A DNA stretch of 64,000 nucleotides, taken from positions 62,001-126,000 of the forward strand of contig JABYQS010000085.1 in assembly GCA_022592435.1 (NCBI GenBank), read 5' to 3'. This DNA comes from Cerioporus squamosus. Its lineage: Eukaryota > Basidiomycota > Agaricomycetes > Polyporales > Polyporaceae. The translations under genes and the position numbers were made by a program. The notes under the pieces were generated by a model, which saw only the letters and a list, made by a program, of their open reading frames with translations, searched no databases and was not told the DNA's origin. Below, piece by piece: positions 41,934 to 53,687 of this stretch (the stretch's first letter is position 1; the number at the start of each line of letters is the position of its first letter).

Positions 41934-43426
41934 TGGTGGTGTTGGACTGTTGGAGCCTTGCAGGTTCACCTTTCGGATCCATGTTTCTTGCTTTGCTTAT
42001 GCTCTGGCATATCTGTATATCTGTTGCTCGTCACTATCGTTGTATCATGTTGTACTATACTGTAACCTACACGGCCCTTACTCGCCAATATATCGTGTCA
42101 TGAAGACCATCATAGTATACCTGACAAGAACAGAACAACCACGACAACACTAGTTCACTGTGCCAACTCAAATACTCAGGACTAGCATGCCACCGTACGA
42201 CTCACACGTCCACAGGAGATCACGCCAAGTTCTCCCAAAGAGAATCTGGAGAGAATATCGGATATTCACCACGTTTTCTCCACATACTCAACCGCCCCGA
42301 TTCTCAAGCACTTCTCAAACAAGTACGCTATTCTACGATCACCTGACCAACGTGGTAACGCGTCGCGACTCGCATACGTCAGACCCTCTGCCCTCGAGGC
42401 CTCCGCTCGAGGCCTTATAATCCTGCACTCATATATGCTGTGGCCAGTGCTCTCTCCCCCGACTCTTGCGCACGCCTCTCTCAAAGTTTCGACACTGCTG
42501 TCCCGCCCAATGCTGATCTCTCGCCCGACGCTGCTCCTGGCAACAAAGTGCCTCGTCCGGAGTTGCCGACACTGCTCTGCATGGTGGGTATCCATATGCC
42601 ATGTGCCATGCGTCAATCGCTCCAGCTCACGGTCGTCGGTGCGCTAGATAGGCGCATATATGAGCCTGAGCAAGCTCTCAGGTGCGTGCTCGATCATCCG
42701 GTCGAACTGATACTAATTGCTTCTCTCACCTATTCCCTCCAGACTATGACCACGGCTGTATGCGCCCCTCAGACGTGTCGTGAGTCTGATTATGCGCTCG
42801 TGCCAGACTTGTATTGACAGTGCCGCATACAGCCGTGTTGCGTCCACATTCAGATGGTTCCATCAGGAACAGTAGTACATCAGTGAGTCCGACCCATTTA
42901 TCTCTTTGCTTCTTCGCCTCACCCACGCTCATATAATCTGGGCTCTGGCGTCATCCATACACTCGTCTGGTATGCATATTTTGTTCGTGCATGTTGCCTC
43001 TTCACTGATTGCTGTATGCATTCATCTGTTAGAGTCCGTGTCGGTCGCTACAACGCCAGCAAGTTGGCAGCCATGGGATCAGAGGTGCGCTCTGAGGTAG
43101 ACCATAGACAATCATGAGGCCGGTATCTTTCTGTCTGATGTAGTTAGCACTGGTGAATGGGTCCAGTGTATCCTAGACGAATAGGTGCCAATTGCAATAT
43201 ATACACAGCTCCGTTACATCTCCTAGGAAAGCTACAAGCTACGTGTGAAGCACCCGTGGGTGGGCCGTGGTCCTGCTATGCTAGGCTACAGGCGCCCCCT
43301 GCCAGATCCTTGGAAACTGGTCGAGAATCTCCAGATAATGTCCCGTACTCAGGAGGTTCTCGATACATTCTCGTCCTGGGAATAAGCCGAAAATCTGAGG
43401 AGTACGTCGGATACCCGGCAAATACT
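41934..43426. other. Gene-poor 1.5 kb stretch
   Basis: Mixed-composition DNA between the MYND gene and the 3' end of ORC2. Frames at 42160-42420 and 42440-42817 show no family features and no clean splice partners. Nothing was recognised. Confidence 0.45.
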
Positions 43427-44885
43427 CTACTCGAAAATCTGCCGTGACGCCCAGTGGTCATGTCCCTGCGCCTTCAGCTCCCCAACAATCCTCAAGAGCG
43501 CATCCCTCCGCATCGGGATCCACATCGCCTCCGTGCCCGCACCCGCGCCCTGCGCCGCGACCACCATCCCATGGTCCCGGAACTCCCCAAGCAGCGCACG
43601 CAGCGACGTGTCGTTCGTCGCCACGAAGTTGTCGCGCGCCGCCGCGAACAGCCTGTCATAGTCGTACGCGTGCTCCGGCGGCCCCGCGCCCGCACCCGCC
43701 CCGTCCTGCTGATCCGCCGGTGCCGCGGAGGCGTCCATGACCTCGAGCTGCTTCGAGCCCAGGAGTACGAAGAGCTTCTTCGCTTTGGACGTGACGCTCG
43801 CGAGGACATGCCGCGCTGCTGTCTCCGTAACCAGCGCGCCAGGGGCCGCCGCGCCACCCGTCGCAGCGGCCACGGCGGCGGCAGAGGTAGCGGGGGTCTT
43901 CGCGCCCCGGAGCGCAGCCGCCCCGGCGAGGGAGGTCGGGTCTGCGTACGCCAGCTCAAAGTCGTACGGGGCGAGCGTGGTCAGGTCGTGCCAGAGCCAC
44001 GCGAAGCCCCGGCTGGGCACCACGCCCGTGCGCGAGCTCTCTCTCTTCTGGCTGCTCGGAGGCGGTGGGCGTGTGCGGCTCCGGTTTGCGCGCGAAGAGC
44101 TCGGAGAGCGACCAGCGCTGCGCGCTGGCGATGTGGTCGGAGGACGCGACGATGTGGATGTGCGGCGCGAGAGCGAGGAGCGCGAGGGCCGCCCGGTTCC
44201 TGGGCGCGCGGAACGCGTTGCCCTCGATGGTGTGGATGACGATGTAGAGGTCCGGGGCGTCCTCGATCGAGAAGAACGCGTGTATGCGCTGCACTTGCGC
44301 GTCCATGCCCGAGGAGGACGAGGACGAGGGGCCGTCGAGCACCCCGGGGACGCGCTCGATGCCGGCGAGGAGGTCTTTGAACGCGAAGCTCGGGTGGAAG
44401 CCGTTCGCGACGACGACGTGCGCGCCCGTGCGCGCGAGGTCCTTCGCGAACGCGTTGAGGAAGTCGCGTTTCGAGCCGTACCCGTACATCAGCAGGTTGA
44501 AGCCCTCGCGCAGCTCCGTCCTGAACCGCCTGAAACACGCTCGACGCGTCTTGGGGTCGCGCCAGAGGACGCGTTCGCGCTCGCGCGGGTCCGCGCGGAG
44601 CTTGGTGAGGACGGCGGAGTACTCCTCTGGGGTGAGAGGGGGGACGAGCGCGGAGAAGACGTTGGAGGAGGTGCGTGAGGGCTTGGAGGCTTGGAGGAAG
44701 TACGCGTCGAAGGAGGTGTGGGTCGCGAAGCCTTGCGAGGGTTCGTCAGGTGCGAGGAGGTCGTCCTCTTCGTCGTCGTAGTCTGAGAGGTGCCTCCGGC
44801 TAGGCGTCGCGGACTCGCTGACCGGCCAGTTCTCAAGCTCTTCGTCATCGTCCGCGTAGGACGTGTGTTCGCTTTCTGAGCGCAT
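43427..44885 (-). CDS. ORC2: Origin recognition complex subunit 2
   Basis: The start at 44885 opens an acidic N-terminus (MRSESEHTSYADDDEELENW), then the ORC2 AAA+-like core: FRTELREGFNLLMYGYGSKR (a degenerate Walker A region), DFLNAFAKDLARTGAHVVVA, DLYIVIHTIEGNAFR, LALAPHIHIVASSDHIASAQ. After a frame break the winged-helix part continues: GFAWLWHDLTTLAPYDFELA, an alanine-rich insert, HVLASVTSKAKKLFVLLGSK and NFVATNDTSLRALLGEFRDH, ending with the stop at 43427. The break is at a (CT)5 run (plus-strand 44037-44046); one more CT unit restores the frame. ORC2 is part of the complex that marks replication origins. Because ORC2 is essential in yeasts, I think an assembly error is likelier than loss of the gene. 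The gene appears to be one exon. Confidence 0.85.
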
Positions 44886-45840
44886 GGGTCAAGGTTCACA
44901 AGCAGCGAGGAGCAAGACAATTGAGGTGGTCAGTCCTCCCAGGTGGTGGGCACTAGTCAGTCCAGACGGTAGTGGTTAGTCTTGAGACGATTTGTCTATA
45001 CGAAGCAGATAGTTGCACCGGCGTTGTGTTGTGTAACGGAGTAGGCGACCGGAGGTGGTGGTTAGTGTCCAAGGTGTGCTACTAGCAGTAAGTACAAGGT
45101 GAGTGGTGGTCGGGAGAGAATGAGAGGCGCTCGCAGCCTTCATCCGTACCACCATCGTAATCAACGCATTCTTCAACCGACCGCAGACGACGAGCACCCT
45201 ACAAACCGATCAAGACAGGACCATGATATTCCTGCCTGCTGCTGCATTGTCTCCCTCTTGCTGTCTTACCTTTTCGCCCGCATTCGAGTCTTCCTACCCC
45301 GCCATCGTGTACGACGACCAAGTACAGCACGAGTGTGTTCTCCGATCTCGTGAAAGCCCACTGGATTGTAGGCTACGAACCTGTATACACGAGTAGGCGA
45401 GGTGTGTGCTGGCATCGGCTGAGGTGAGTCTACCTATGACTCTTCTACGGATCCGAGTCCCCCTTCGAGCTCCTGGCTCCCGCGCAGAGTAGACCCGGTG
45501 CATGGCGCGAAGTCTCCGCTCCAGATGCGAATAGGACATACGACAGGATGCGAAAGGCTGGTTGGAGCCTCTCGTGCAACTTTCGCGTCGTGTCGCTCAG
45601 CTGTATCCCATCCCGGCCATAGACGATTGGACTCAAGGCCTTTCTTGTGGCTCGAGTACGTGCCAGGTCTGTGAACTCGAGCGAGATGAATCTAGAGCCC
45701 CTTCAAGCCCCAGGAGCTCCTGGCCAGCGACTCATCGCGTCTAGCACTCAAGTGTCCCGAGGTGACCAGGACCAAAGCAAGTACGTGCACAAGCTGAATT
45801 TACACTACAACTTGTCCATGAAGCAAAGTGTTTACAGGAC
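44886..45840. other. Gene-poor region upstream of ORC2
   Basis: The first few hundred bases should hold the ORC2 promoter. Frames in 45099-45780 are short, overlapping and unrecognised. Confidence 0.45.
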
Positions 45841-46610
45841 TCATGCGCCCTCTTTGACGTCCTCCATTGCCTCCTTCGCGTCGCCATTCGCGTCTTTGGT
45901 TGCCTCCTCGGCTTCAGCGGCCTCCTTGGCCTCGCCAGCCTCACCCTCCGCCGGCTCAGCGCCCTCCTCCGCATGTTCGGCGCCAGCCTCAGCATCCCCC
46001 TCCTTCGCATCCTTGCTGCCAATGACAGTCGCGTTGATCCTTCACGCGGCATGTACGTCGTCAGCACTCGCCAATCACGGTCTCGAAGCCGACGAGGGGT
46101 ACCGGGTACGTACGTGAGTATAACGTGAACCTTCTCCTTTTCGCCGCCCTCCGAGTTCTCGATCTCGACGGTGAACCGCTTGTTGCCCTTCCAGCCATAT
46201 GAGCCGGTTGCGAACGTGCTCGGCTGGAGCGCGACGTGGCCGATGTTCCCTGGGTCGGTGGACGCGACGGTCGTTGTCTCGGCATCATCGGAGAGCACGG
46301 GCGGGGTGTGCGTGAGGTTGACGTGGATGGGCAGCGCGCTCTTCACGAACGCAGACGCGGCGAGGTTGGCCTGGGTGGACACGACGTCAGTGAGCCTTCC
46401 CTGGGCGCATGCAGGACATGAGCGCACCTTGGGGCCCTTCTTCCCTCCTCGGCCACCACGGCCGGTCTTCGATGAACTCTCTGTCTTGGGCGCCTTGGCG
46501 CTCCGTGTGGTCGGGCCAGCACCCTCGTCCTCAGCAGCACGTTTCTTGGGTGCTACGGCGGGAGTCAGCGGCGCGTCCTGCGGGAGGAGGGGGGCGGGAC
46601 ACTCACGCAT
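45841..46610 (-). CDS. Hypothetical acidic-tailed nuclear-type protein
   Basis: Three exons: the first gives only MP (start 46610), split by a short intron in the second codon; the second begins with a basic nuclear-signal-like PPKKRAAEDEGAGPTTRSAK, then GGKKGPKVRSCPACAQGRLT, a strand-rich middle (AFVKSALPIHVNLTHTPPVL ... TFATGSYGWKGNKRFTVEIE) and KVHVILT; the third continues INATVIGSKDAKEGDAEAGA into an Ala/Glu-rich tail. About 215 residues. I do not recognise a family. The basic head, a CxxC (CPAC) and the strand-rich core suggest a small nuclear protein; this is inference. The two introns are clean. A longer upstream start is not supported by splicing. Confidence 0.65.
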
Positions 46611-47849
46611 AACGGGTCGTGTCGTGTGCGGGGGCGGGGGCGGTGGTGAGAGTTGGAGTCGAGTAAGGGGACGTGCGAATGGGTAGAATGGTGATATATA
46701 TCCAGGACTGGACGTGGCCCATAAGCGGCAAATAGAGGCCATGACAACCGCCCGCTAGGTACCGACTGCCCCCGACATGCGGTCGCATGCTCATGACATC
46801 ACGCGTCGCCCGCCCGGACGCGTCGGTGGCACGCGCCTTTCCCACACGCACCGCCGATCTTCTGTCCACAACCACCGGCTACCCCACTCATGGACTATAT
46901 GCGTGCTTCAGTTGCTCTCACTCGTTAGTCTCAGCTCCCGGTTTCGTCCCCAGCGCTGCAGCCCCAGCAAAGCTGCTGGAAAAGAACAAGGAGTTGGAGG
47001 GTGTCGCTGCTCTCAAGCGACTTTTTGAAGCGCATAGAGGAACTGGAAGAAGATTGCGATGGCATGGCAGATGTAGGCATAAGTAGGTGCGCACCTCTCC
47101 TATCCCAGTAATAGGATCACCGTCTAGGCATAAACCCCCGCGTCCATATTCACGTCGGACAAGTGCTGGAGCAGTGGCCAAACATGTTCCGTATTCTTTA
47201 TACTGTCTGCACGCAGCGGTGAGTGAATCACACCCGCCCTGCCTTACAGTATCCAGAGAGCAGATGCACGCGACGTGCGGGGAGGGCGTCGAGACGTCGA
47301 AGATTAAACCAATGTATAGAGTACTTACTCGGGGCTTGCCGAGCACGGTTCCTCCTCCTTTCCTACCATCCATCAACCACAGAGAGTCCCCGGGAGCAAT
47401 ATCGGTCTACGCAAGCTTCAACGCATGGTTCTAAGCGTCCCGATCCTTGAAGATACCGGGAGAACATGAGCACGAGCCACGGCGGCGACCCTCGGTCTGT
47501 CCCATCATTCTTATCCCGTCCAGCTCAGCAGCTTGCTCATCCGGCGCGTCATGCTTAGGGGACTATCATATCACAAATCCTTTATCGCCTATGTCGCTTC
47601 TGATACCCATTCGGCGCAGCGCGGACACGAGCCGCGCTGCCAGCACCAACGTGTTCGGCCTGAGTTGAAATAATTGGTCGAGTAGCGGAAAGATGCATAT
47701 GGAACACGCGAGGGGTACGTATATTTGCAGCTGTTCTCCTATGTTTTCCTGCTCATCGCACCGCCCTGCATAAGGCCCCGCACTTGTGATCCACCAGGAC
47801 CTTCGTACTTATTGCTTTGCTCGAGCTCAACTCCCGTTCCACCTGTCGC
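46611..47849. other. Gene-poor 1.2 kb stretch
   Basis: No gene was recognised. Frames at 46787-47086 and 47087-47434 lack homology or repeats. The last 150 bases are the likely promoter of the next gene. Confidence 0.45.
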
Positions 47850-49677
47850 ATGGCCGAACTCGCCACTCCTGACTTCCTCGCCAGCCTCAGGGCGCTCTAC
47901 CCGTCTACGTCCTCCTCCGATCCGAATCTATGGGCTGTCGTGGCAGCGGTGTCGTTCAGCGCATCCAACATCGCAGAGGCAGTCCCGCTCGTCTTCCATT
48001 CCGCACTCGACGGGCTCGTCCAGGCACAGCGACAAGCGGGCACCCCCACTGAGGCGGCGCACTCTGAACAGCTTGCGCTCGCTCGAAAAATCCGCGAGGC
48101 GGTCCTGCAGTCTGGGCTGCTCAGCGGGATGCCGAGGGTGAGTCGTCGTGCTCGATGTTCAGTGTTCTGACTCGGGGTCCGAGAGTACTGTGTGTCCAAG
48201 TTGCGTGTCATGGCGCCTTGACCAGCGGGATTTGCGTGCTCATCGGACCGATATATCCGATGCGGACGCATGTCTCTAGTGGCTACTGGCGGCGAAGAAT
48301 TGAGGATTCCCGAAGTCTCCTGTCCAGCTGCTCATGTCCAGCACTCATCATGCATCATGTCCTGCTATTGCCTGGGCCTTCCTTAGCGAAGGCTGCTTTC
48401 AATCCGTCATCCAAGCGAAGTCCAATACCGCGCCTTGCACGATAGAGGCACGTTCGTCCAGTATCCGGAGCCGGTCCATGGGCTTGTGGGCTCATTGGGC
48501 CACTCAGAGGTGACGATGACGTGGGCCCGATGCCAGGTGTGTCACGAAGGAGGAGGTCGCGCCTGTGGACCATCCTCCTGTCTCTGAGTGCGGGGTTCAG
48601 TGGATAGAGCACGCTCGTAATGGTGGACGAGTTGATGATAGTAAGAACACTACCAACTCGACGCTCGAGCTCCATGACCATACCGTCTTGTACTGTTTTG
48701 TGCTTCGTGTCCGTTGCCACGGCCTTTTACTCATCTTTCGCTTATGGCACAGGCAATAAATTCCCTCGTCGCCTTGCACAAAGTCATGCCCGAACACCTG
48801 CGCGAGACGAAGCCTCTCCGGTAAGCGCCCTCTTCCCGTTCCATCTTGATACTAGCCTTCAACAGGTAGACCACTCGCCTTCTCCCGAGGGGCGAGGTGT
48901 CAAGTCCGCCGTGCCGCCGACGCGACGTCCTTCATCAATGTCCGCTTGGCTCAGGCTCCAAGCTTCTTGCTTTCTTACTTCATGGTTTTCTCACTTCTTT
49001 CTCTACCACAACCTACACTGACTGCGCCCGGTGGCGACTGACAGGGACACAAAGAAGCCCCCTGAGCAGTGCGACAAGCGCGGCGAGGAGCTTTTCGGGG
49101 CGGTCTACCGCGACAGCGCGCAGAGTGTGCAGACGCTCCTGGATGCAGCGTACCCCGACCTAGGTCCGTCCTTCCCTACCTCTGCCCAACTGTATGTCAC
49201 CGTCGGAAGCATCGCTGACGTGCTCGATCGCTTCTCTCAACACGCCCGCCATGGCCGACATACCCATCGACCTCGCGCGACGACCGGCACTTTGTGGTGG
49301 CACATCCACGAACCCCCAAACCTCCGGTCCTCCAAACGCCTATCCTTCTCCCGCGCAAACCCGCGCTGGCGCTCCCTAATCTGGACTCTGCTTGTCGCCG
49401 ATATCTACGGCTACCACCAGGCTGGTTCTGCACGACGGTCGGGTACGGCATGACCTACGGTGGGACGGACGTCCTCACGCCCGTCGAGCTCATCTACGTC
49501 ATGGTCGCCGCGCTCATCGCGGTCGACTCGCCCACGCAGGTCGGGTGGCACCTTGCGAATGCCCGCCGCAGCGGCGCGCCGCTCGCCGAGACCCGTGCGG
49601 TCCGCGAAACCGCGATGCAGGTCGCCAGGCGGGCGGGAGTCGTGTGGAGGGCGGGCGTGCCTGAGGTCGTGGAGTAG
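47850..49677 (+). CDS. Carboxymuconolactone decarboxylase-like (AhpD-like) protein
   Basis: Four exons: 47850-48137, 48753-48820, 49045-49163 and 49421-49677, giving 243 residues. It begins MAELATPDFLASLRALYPST; later segments read AINSLVALHKVMPEHLRETK, KRGEELFGAVYRDSAQSVQT, and the last exon GWFCTTVGYGMTYGGTDVLT, PVELIYVMVAALIAVDSPTQ, VGWHLANARRSGAPLAETRA. The E-x-IYVM-xA-A helix and the HLANARRSGA turn are the carboxymuconolactone decarboxylase/AhpD fold. The CxxC catalytic pair of AhpD peroxidases is not evident, so peroxidase activity is doubtful. Fungal members of this kind are largely uncharacterised. The introns are 615, 224 and 257 nt, several times the local norm. No mitochondrial presequence is obvious. 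Confidence 0.82.
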
Positions 49678-51047
49678 GCGATGGGGACGCCCTACGCAGC
49701 GAGGGCCGTAGTCCATTGGCAGGCGCGAGCCGAGGACACACGTGGGTGGATAGACGGATAGGAGGACCTGGACAGGACCTGAAGTGCAACAGCAACAGCC
49801 ACGCTCAAGAGTCAGAGGGACGTAGAGGGGCAGACCAGCACTGCGCACGTACTAACCATAGCACCATTGCAAAACATCGCTATACATGGTTCGCAACGCA
49901 CCCGCCACCAATGACGTCCATGACGGCGGGCGGCAGTGCGCAGACTAGGACAGCTAGGATACCCGCCGCCATCCATCCATCCTTGGACACCTTCTGGACC
50001 ATGCTCATAGCCTTGTCGCTCCGGGGTGGAGCGGACAATAATGGCACATTTGCGTTGCGTCGAGTTGGCCGCCAGACATGAACCATCATTTAGGGTGGTC
50101 TGCGACCAAGCCATACTCATCCACGAAACGATCCCGTTGCCGGCAGGGATCCACTTCAACATATTATGTTGTTTTGATATGCACGAAGGCCTCCCCAACC
50201 GTGGACGCACACTGCTCGCACGGCGCAACTTTGGGTTCCCCGCGAGCTTCAAGGTTCGAGGGAAGCGCTATGGGTACTGTACCCAGATGGCTTCCACCAA
50301 AGCCTATCAGCCCCACCACCGCACAGTCCCATTGGCATCATGATTGAGCAAGCAATCCCGACGTACGTACGCGGCGTCAGGCAGTGCGGCGTACTAAGCA
50401 CCTTACGACACGCAGATCGTCCTGCCTGCACGGACGCGAAGGGATACGAGGCGAGGCGGAGTGCTCAGGCGAACTCTGAATTATCGCCAGCCAATCCACG
50501 GTGGGCGACGACGCCCGCAATCGCCGCACTGCACGATCCGTGCGGTCGCGAAGGCCTCTGCGGCCCTGCTGCCAGGGCCGGGTGGACGAAGATAGGCACC
50601 GAGGAAGAGGACGAAGGCGAACCTCTGCACCCGGTCTTCAACGTGTGCGATGACGGCATGCGCATGCAGCCATCTGCACACCGGGAGAGTTCAGTTTCGT
50701 AGGGCTCCTCCGCGGTCGGAAGCTGTGAGAGAACTTGAAGCTTATCGAGGAGAGGCAATATATGGCACGTCTTCTTTTTCGCAGGCAGCGTAGGCGTGCC
50801 TAGATGCGCAGAACCAGCGCAGAACTTCCGATGTGGCGTGGTCCAAGTCTGAGTCTGAACGGAAAAGGCGGTTATCATCATTGCGGCTGCAGAGCATACA
50901 AGAAGCAACAGTACAACGTCACCAAACGACGTACTACGTCCACCGGAACCAGAAACCGCATGTAACATACCACCTGCCAAAGCGAACGCCATCCAGGAGA
51001 GATACGAGCGAGCCGCGGACCGTGGAGAGACTTGAGGCTAAGGCTCT
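49678..51047. other. 1.4 kb stretch with only weak frames
   Basis: A minus-strand frame at 50465-50992 has one hydrophobic stretch (DVVLLLLVCSAAAMM) and another at 49880-50089 ends in one (MAAGILAVLVCALPPAVMDV). They could be pieces of a multi-exon membrane protein but I could not join them with conserved sequence. Nothing else is recognised. Confidence 0.4.
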
Positions 51048-52436
51048 TCACATCTGCTGAGGCATGTACTGCGGCGGCGGCGGTGGCATGCCGCCCTGGG
51101 GCATCATCGGGGGTGGCATCATCCCAGGCATGCCTTGCGGCATGTACCCAGGCGGGGGAGGTGGAGGAACGAACCCAGCCTGGGGGTTGTAGACCGGGAC
51201 GCCTGGTGGAGGTGGAGGCATACCCATGGGCACGCCCTGCGGTGGCGGCATACCCTGCATCGGTGGTGGCATGGGAGGCATGCCTTGTGGAATGGCCTGG
51301 GGCACGATTGTTTGCTGAGGCGTGAATCCTGCGGGAGGCGGTGGGGGAGCGGCGGCCAGCGCGCCGGCGAATTGGCCTTGGTATGGACCTTGGAACCCAG
51401 CCATGGGCGGACGAGCACCGAACGCACCCATTGCACCCATCGGCGCGGGAGGTGGTCGGGCGGCGACAGGTAGGGCGTTGTTCTTCCTGGCTTGCGCGGC
51501 AAGCAATCGCTCGGCAGGGGTACCGTGACGCTCGCCTTTGCCGTCCTTCTTGAACGCGTACTGCACGGTGATTGCCTTGTTCATGAGGAACTGGCCGTTC
51601 ATCGACTCGATTGCCGCGTCAGAAGACTCGAAGTCGGTGTACGACACGAATCCGTATCCTTTTGATTTGCCCGTTTGTGGGTCGCGCGCGATCTGCCAGA
51701 TGGTGGAGTGACAGAGCAGAGAGAGACATATTAGCACAGCGGGAATAGAGGGAAGGGAACGAAGGCGGTGTGCAGCATGAGGAGAGCGGACATACGACGT
51801 ACCTTGGCTGTGGTGGCCATCATGCCAAATGCGCTGAAGGTATCGTATAGCAGCCGTTCATCGACGTTCTCGTCAAGGTTTCCGATGAACAAGTTCGCGC
51901 CCACATCGAGTTGTTTTTTGTCAGACGACGCCTGGAGAAGCCGGGTACACGGTCAGATGAGATGGTTCCGAGGGATGGCGCAAGAACGCAGGGTGAAGGG
52001 TGAGGGAAAGATGGTATCTCAGCAAACAGTGCGTCGAGGTATGGCAAAGGAGACTAACCTTGTTCACCCTAATGGGTTTCCCCCATAATTTTATCTGATT
52101 CATAATCTTGCAGGCATACTCTGCATCCTCCTCGGTCAAGAACTCACAAAAACCATATCCCTGGTGTGCCATAGATATCCGGTCCTTCGGCAAGTGCACG
52201 TTCACTGCGCCCATGTTCAATAGGACGCTCTAAAACGAGAGAAAGGCGGTACTCACCGACTGGCCCGGCCTGCAACATCAACTCCCATATGAGCGCATCC
52301 GTACACCGCTCGTCCAAGTTCCCTATGAAAGAGTCAGCATCAGCTGCTCTATGCCGCATATATGCGGCAAGACAAGACCGTCACTCACGAGGTATACTGT
52401 CGCTTCTTGATTTCTGTCATCTTGAGGTCGAGACAT
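51048..52436 (-). CDS. SF3B4: Splicing factor 3b subunit 4
   Basis: The start at 52436 gives [16 protein letters not shown], then [20 protein letters not shown] (RRM1), [20 protein letters not shown] (RNP1), and after an intron [40 protein letters not shown] (RRM2), [20 protein letters not shown]. The C-terminal 130 residues are Pro/Gly/Met-rich (repeats such as [15 protein letters not shown]), ending [10 protein letters not shown]. The architecture of two closely spaced RRMs plus a proline-rich tail is SF3B4 (yeast Hsh49), part of the U2 snRNP SF3b complex that binds the branch-point region. About 325-350 residues. It contains several 60-90-base introns. The pair RNP1 motifs ([16 protein letters not shown]) are intact. 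The tail is low-complexity and GC-rich, giving antisense shadow frames. Confidence 0.95.
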
Positions 52437-53499
52437 GGTGGTGGTCGGTGAGAAGGACGAGGACGACCTCGGAGAGGACGCCTGTGACCGTGTGTCACCT
52501 TGGGCGCCAGTTCGCGAACTTGCTCGGCGCCTCGAGCGCCCTTGTTCCTGCACCAGCACCCCGCCGGCACCGACTCAGGGCTTCCTATGTCTCATCTGGA
52601 TCAACACATGCCGTTCGAGTTGTGTATCGTATCTCGACGCTAGCTTGATAGACAGGGAAGGAAATGAATAGGTAGTCAACAGGAACCCTTGACAGCGTCA
52701 GTGGCCTCAGACTTCCGAAGTTCCATCGACCGCTCGATGACCACGAGCACAGGGACGAGCAGGCGTCCTCCAAACACGGGTACGACTTGAGTTCGGCGTT
52801 GGGGCTAAATGGAAGGAGGACCATGCTGTACGTGCGCCCATTCAATGCCACCGCTGGCTCATGCTTGCACGTTAGGGCGATAAGTTGGTTCAGAAGCAGA
52901 TATACCGGTACATTACCATTTGGTCTCCAGCAGACTACCCGGGGAACCTCAGCGGCCCATCCACGCCGCACAGATAGGGGCGAAGCACCCTGGGATGTGA
53001 GAGTTATGCGCCTCCGATGTATGTCCACAGCGGCAGCGACGAACGTCGACCTGACGCTTGGCTCCTGGCCTTCTCTCCCCGTCCGATATCGCAATCATCT
53101 TGAACGCCGGCGTAAGTGTCAATGGCGATGCGTCAAACCCATTACGGCTCGGCTTGCCTAGTCTAGGACGTGGGACGTCGCGGATAAGGACCACCTTCCT
53201 GCTGAGGACCATCACCAGCATTATCAGCGTGGACTATCTCTGAAAATCTGGTTGCAAGTTTTGATGGCGAGAAAATCTTCGAGCCCGGTTGCGCGCGACG
53301 AGCGGCCCAATGGCACACCAATTCCGATGTCCAAGTCCCCCAGCCACGCAAAATCCCTTCGTCCCGTCAAATCGCCGGCGGAGGCTGCGCATCGCGCGCA
53401 CCCCGTTTGTTGCGTTTAGCACCGCGTCATTGTGCGCTTGCGCAGATGCCTTGGATATGCATCACTGCAGCTACTGCCGAACACCCTCGGGTGCTCGGG
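52437..53499. other. 1.1 kb stretch, nothing supported
   Basis: Upstream of SF3B4. A minus-strand frame at 52585-53094 and another at 52949-53221 are open but show no motif I recognise and no reliable splice link. The 3' end should contain distal promoter of the next secreted-peptide gene. Confidence 0.4.
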
Positions 53500-53508
53500 T
53501 ATTTAAAG
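53500..53508 (+). promoter_or_regulatory. TATA-like box of the repeat-peptide gene
   Basis: TATTTAAAG lies 180 bases before the start codon at 53688, with a C/T-rich leader between, as for the secreted RlpA-like gene. Confidence 0.55.
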
Positions 53509-53687
53509 CTGCCTCTCCGTTTCTCTCAACTCATCGGGATCCACGCTCGGTGCACGCTGTCCTCTGCCTGCCCCTCGCCTCACCCGTTCCACGCCTTTCT
53601 CACTTCGCATTCGGCACTCTTTCTCCTTTGTACTCTCCGACCGACCACCGCGCCGCCTCCGCTCGTTCCGCTAGACCAGTAATCATC

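Noticed and set aside
43454..44678. Long plus-strand frames antisense to ORC2
   Set aside because: Arg/Gly-rich shadows; ORC2 on the minus strand has clear family motifs.
48592..48640. tRNA-like D-arm (GTTCAGTGGATAGAGCAC) inside an intron
   Set aside because: No T-arm or matching acceptor stem follows; chance resemblance.
50465..50992. Minus-strand frame with one hydrophobic stretch
   Set aside because: Possible membrane-protein exon, but I could not find conserved partners; kept only as a note on the gap.
52585..53221. Open minus-strand frames upstream of the peptide gene
   Set aside because: No recognisable motif or domain; joins are arbitrary.
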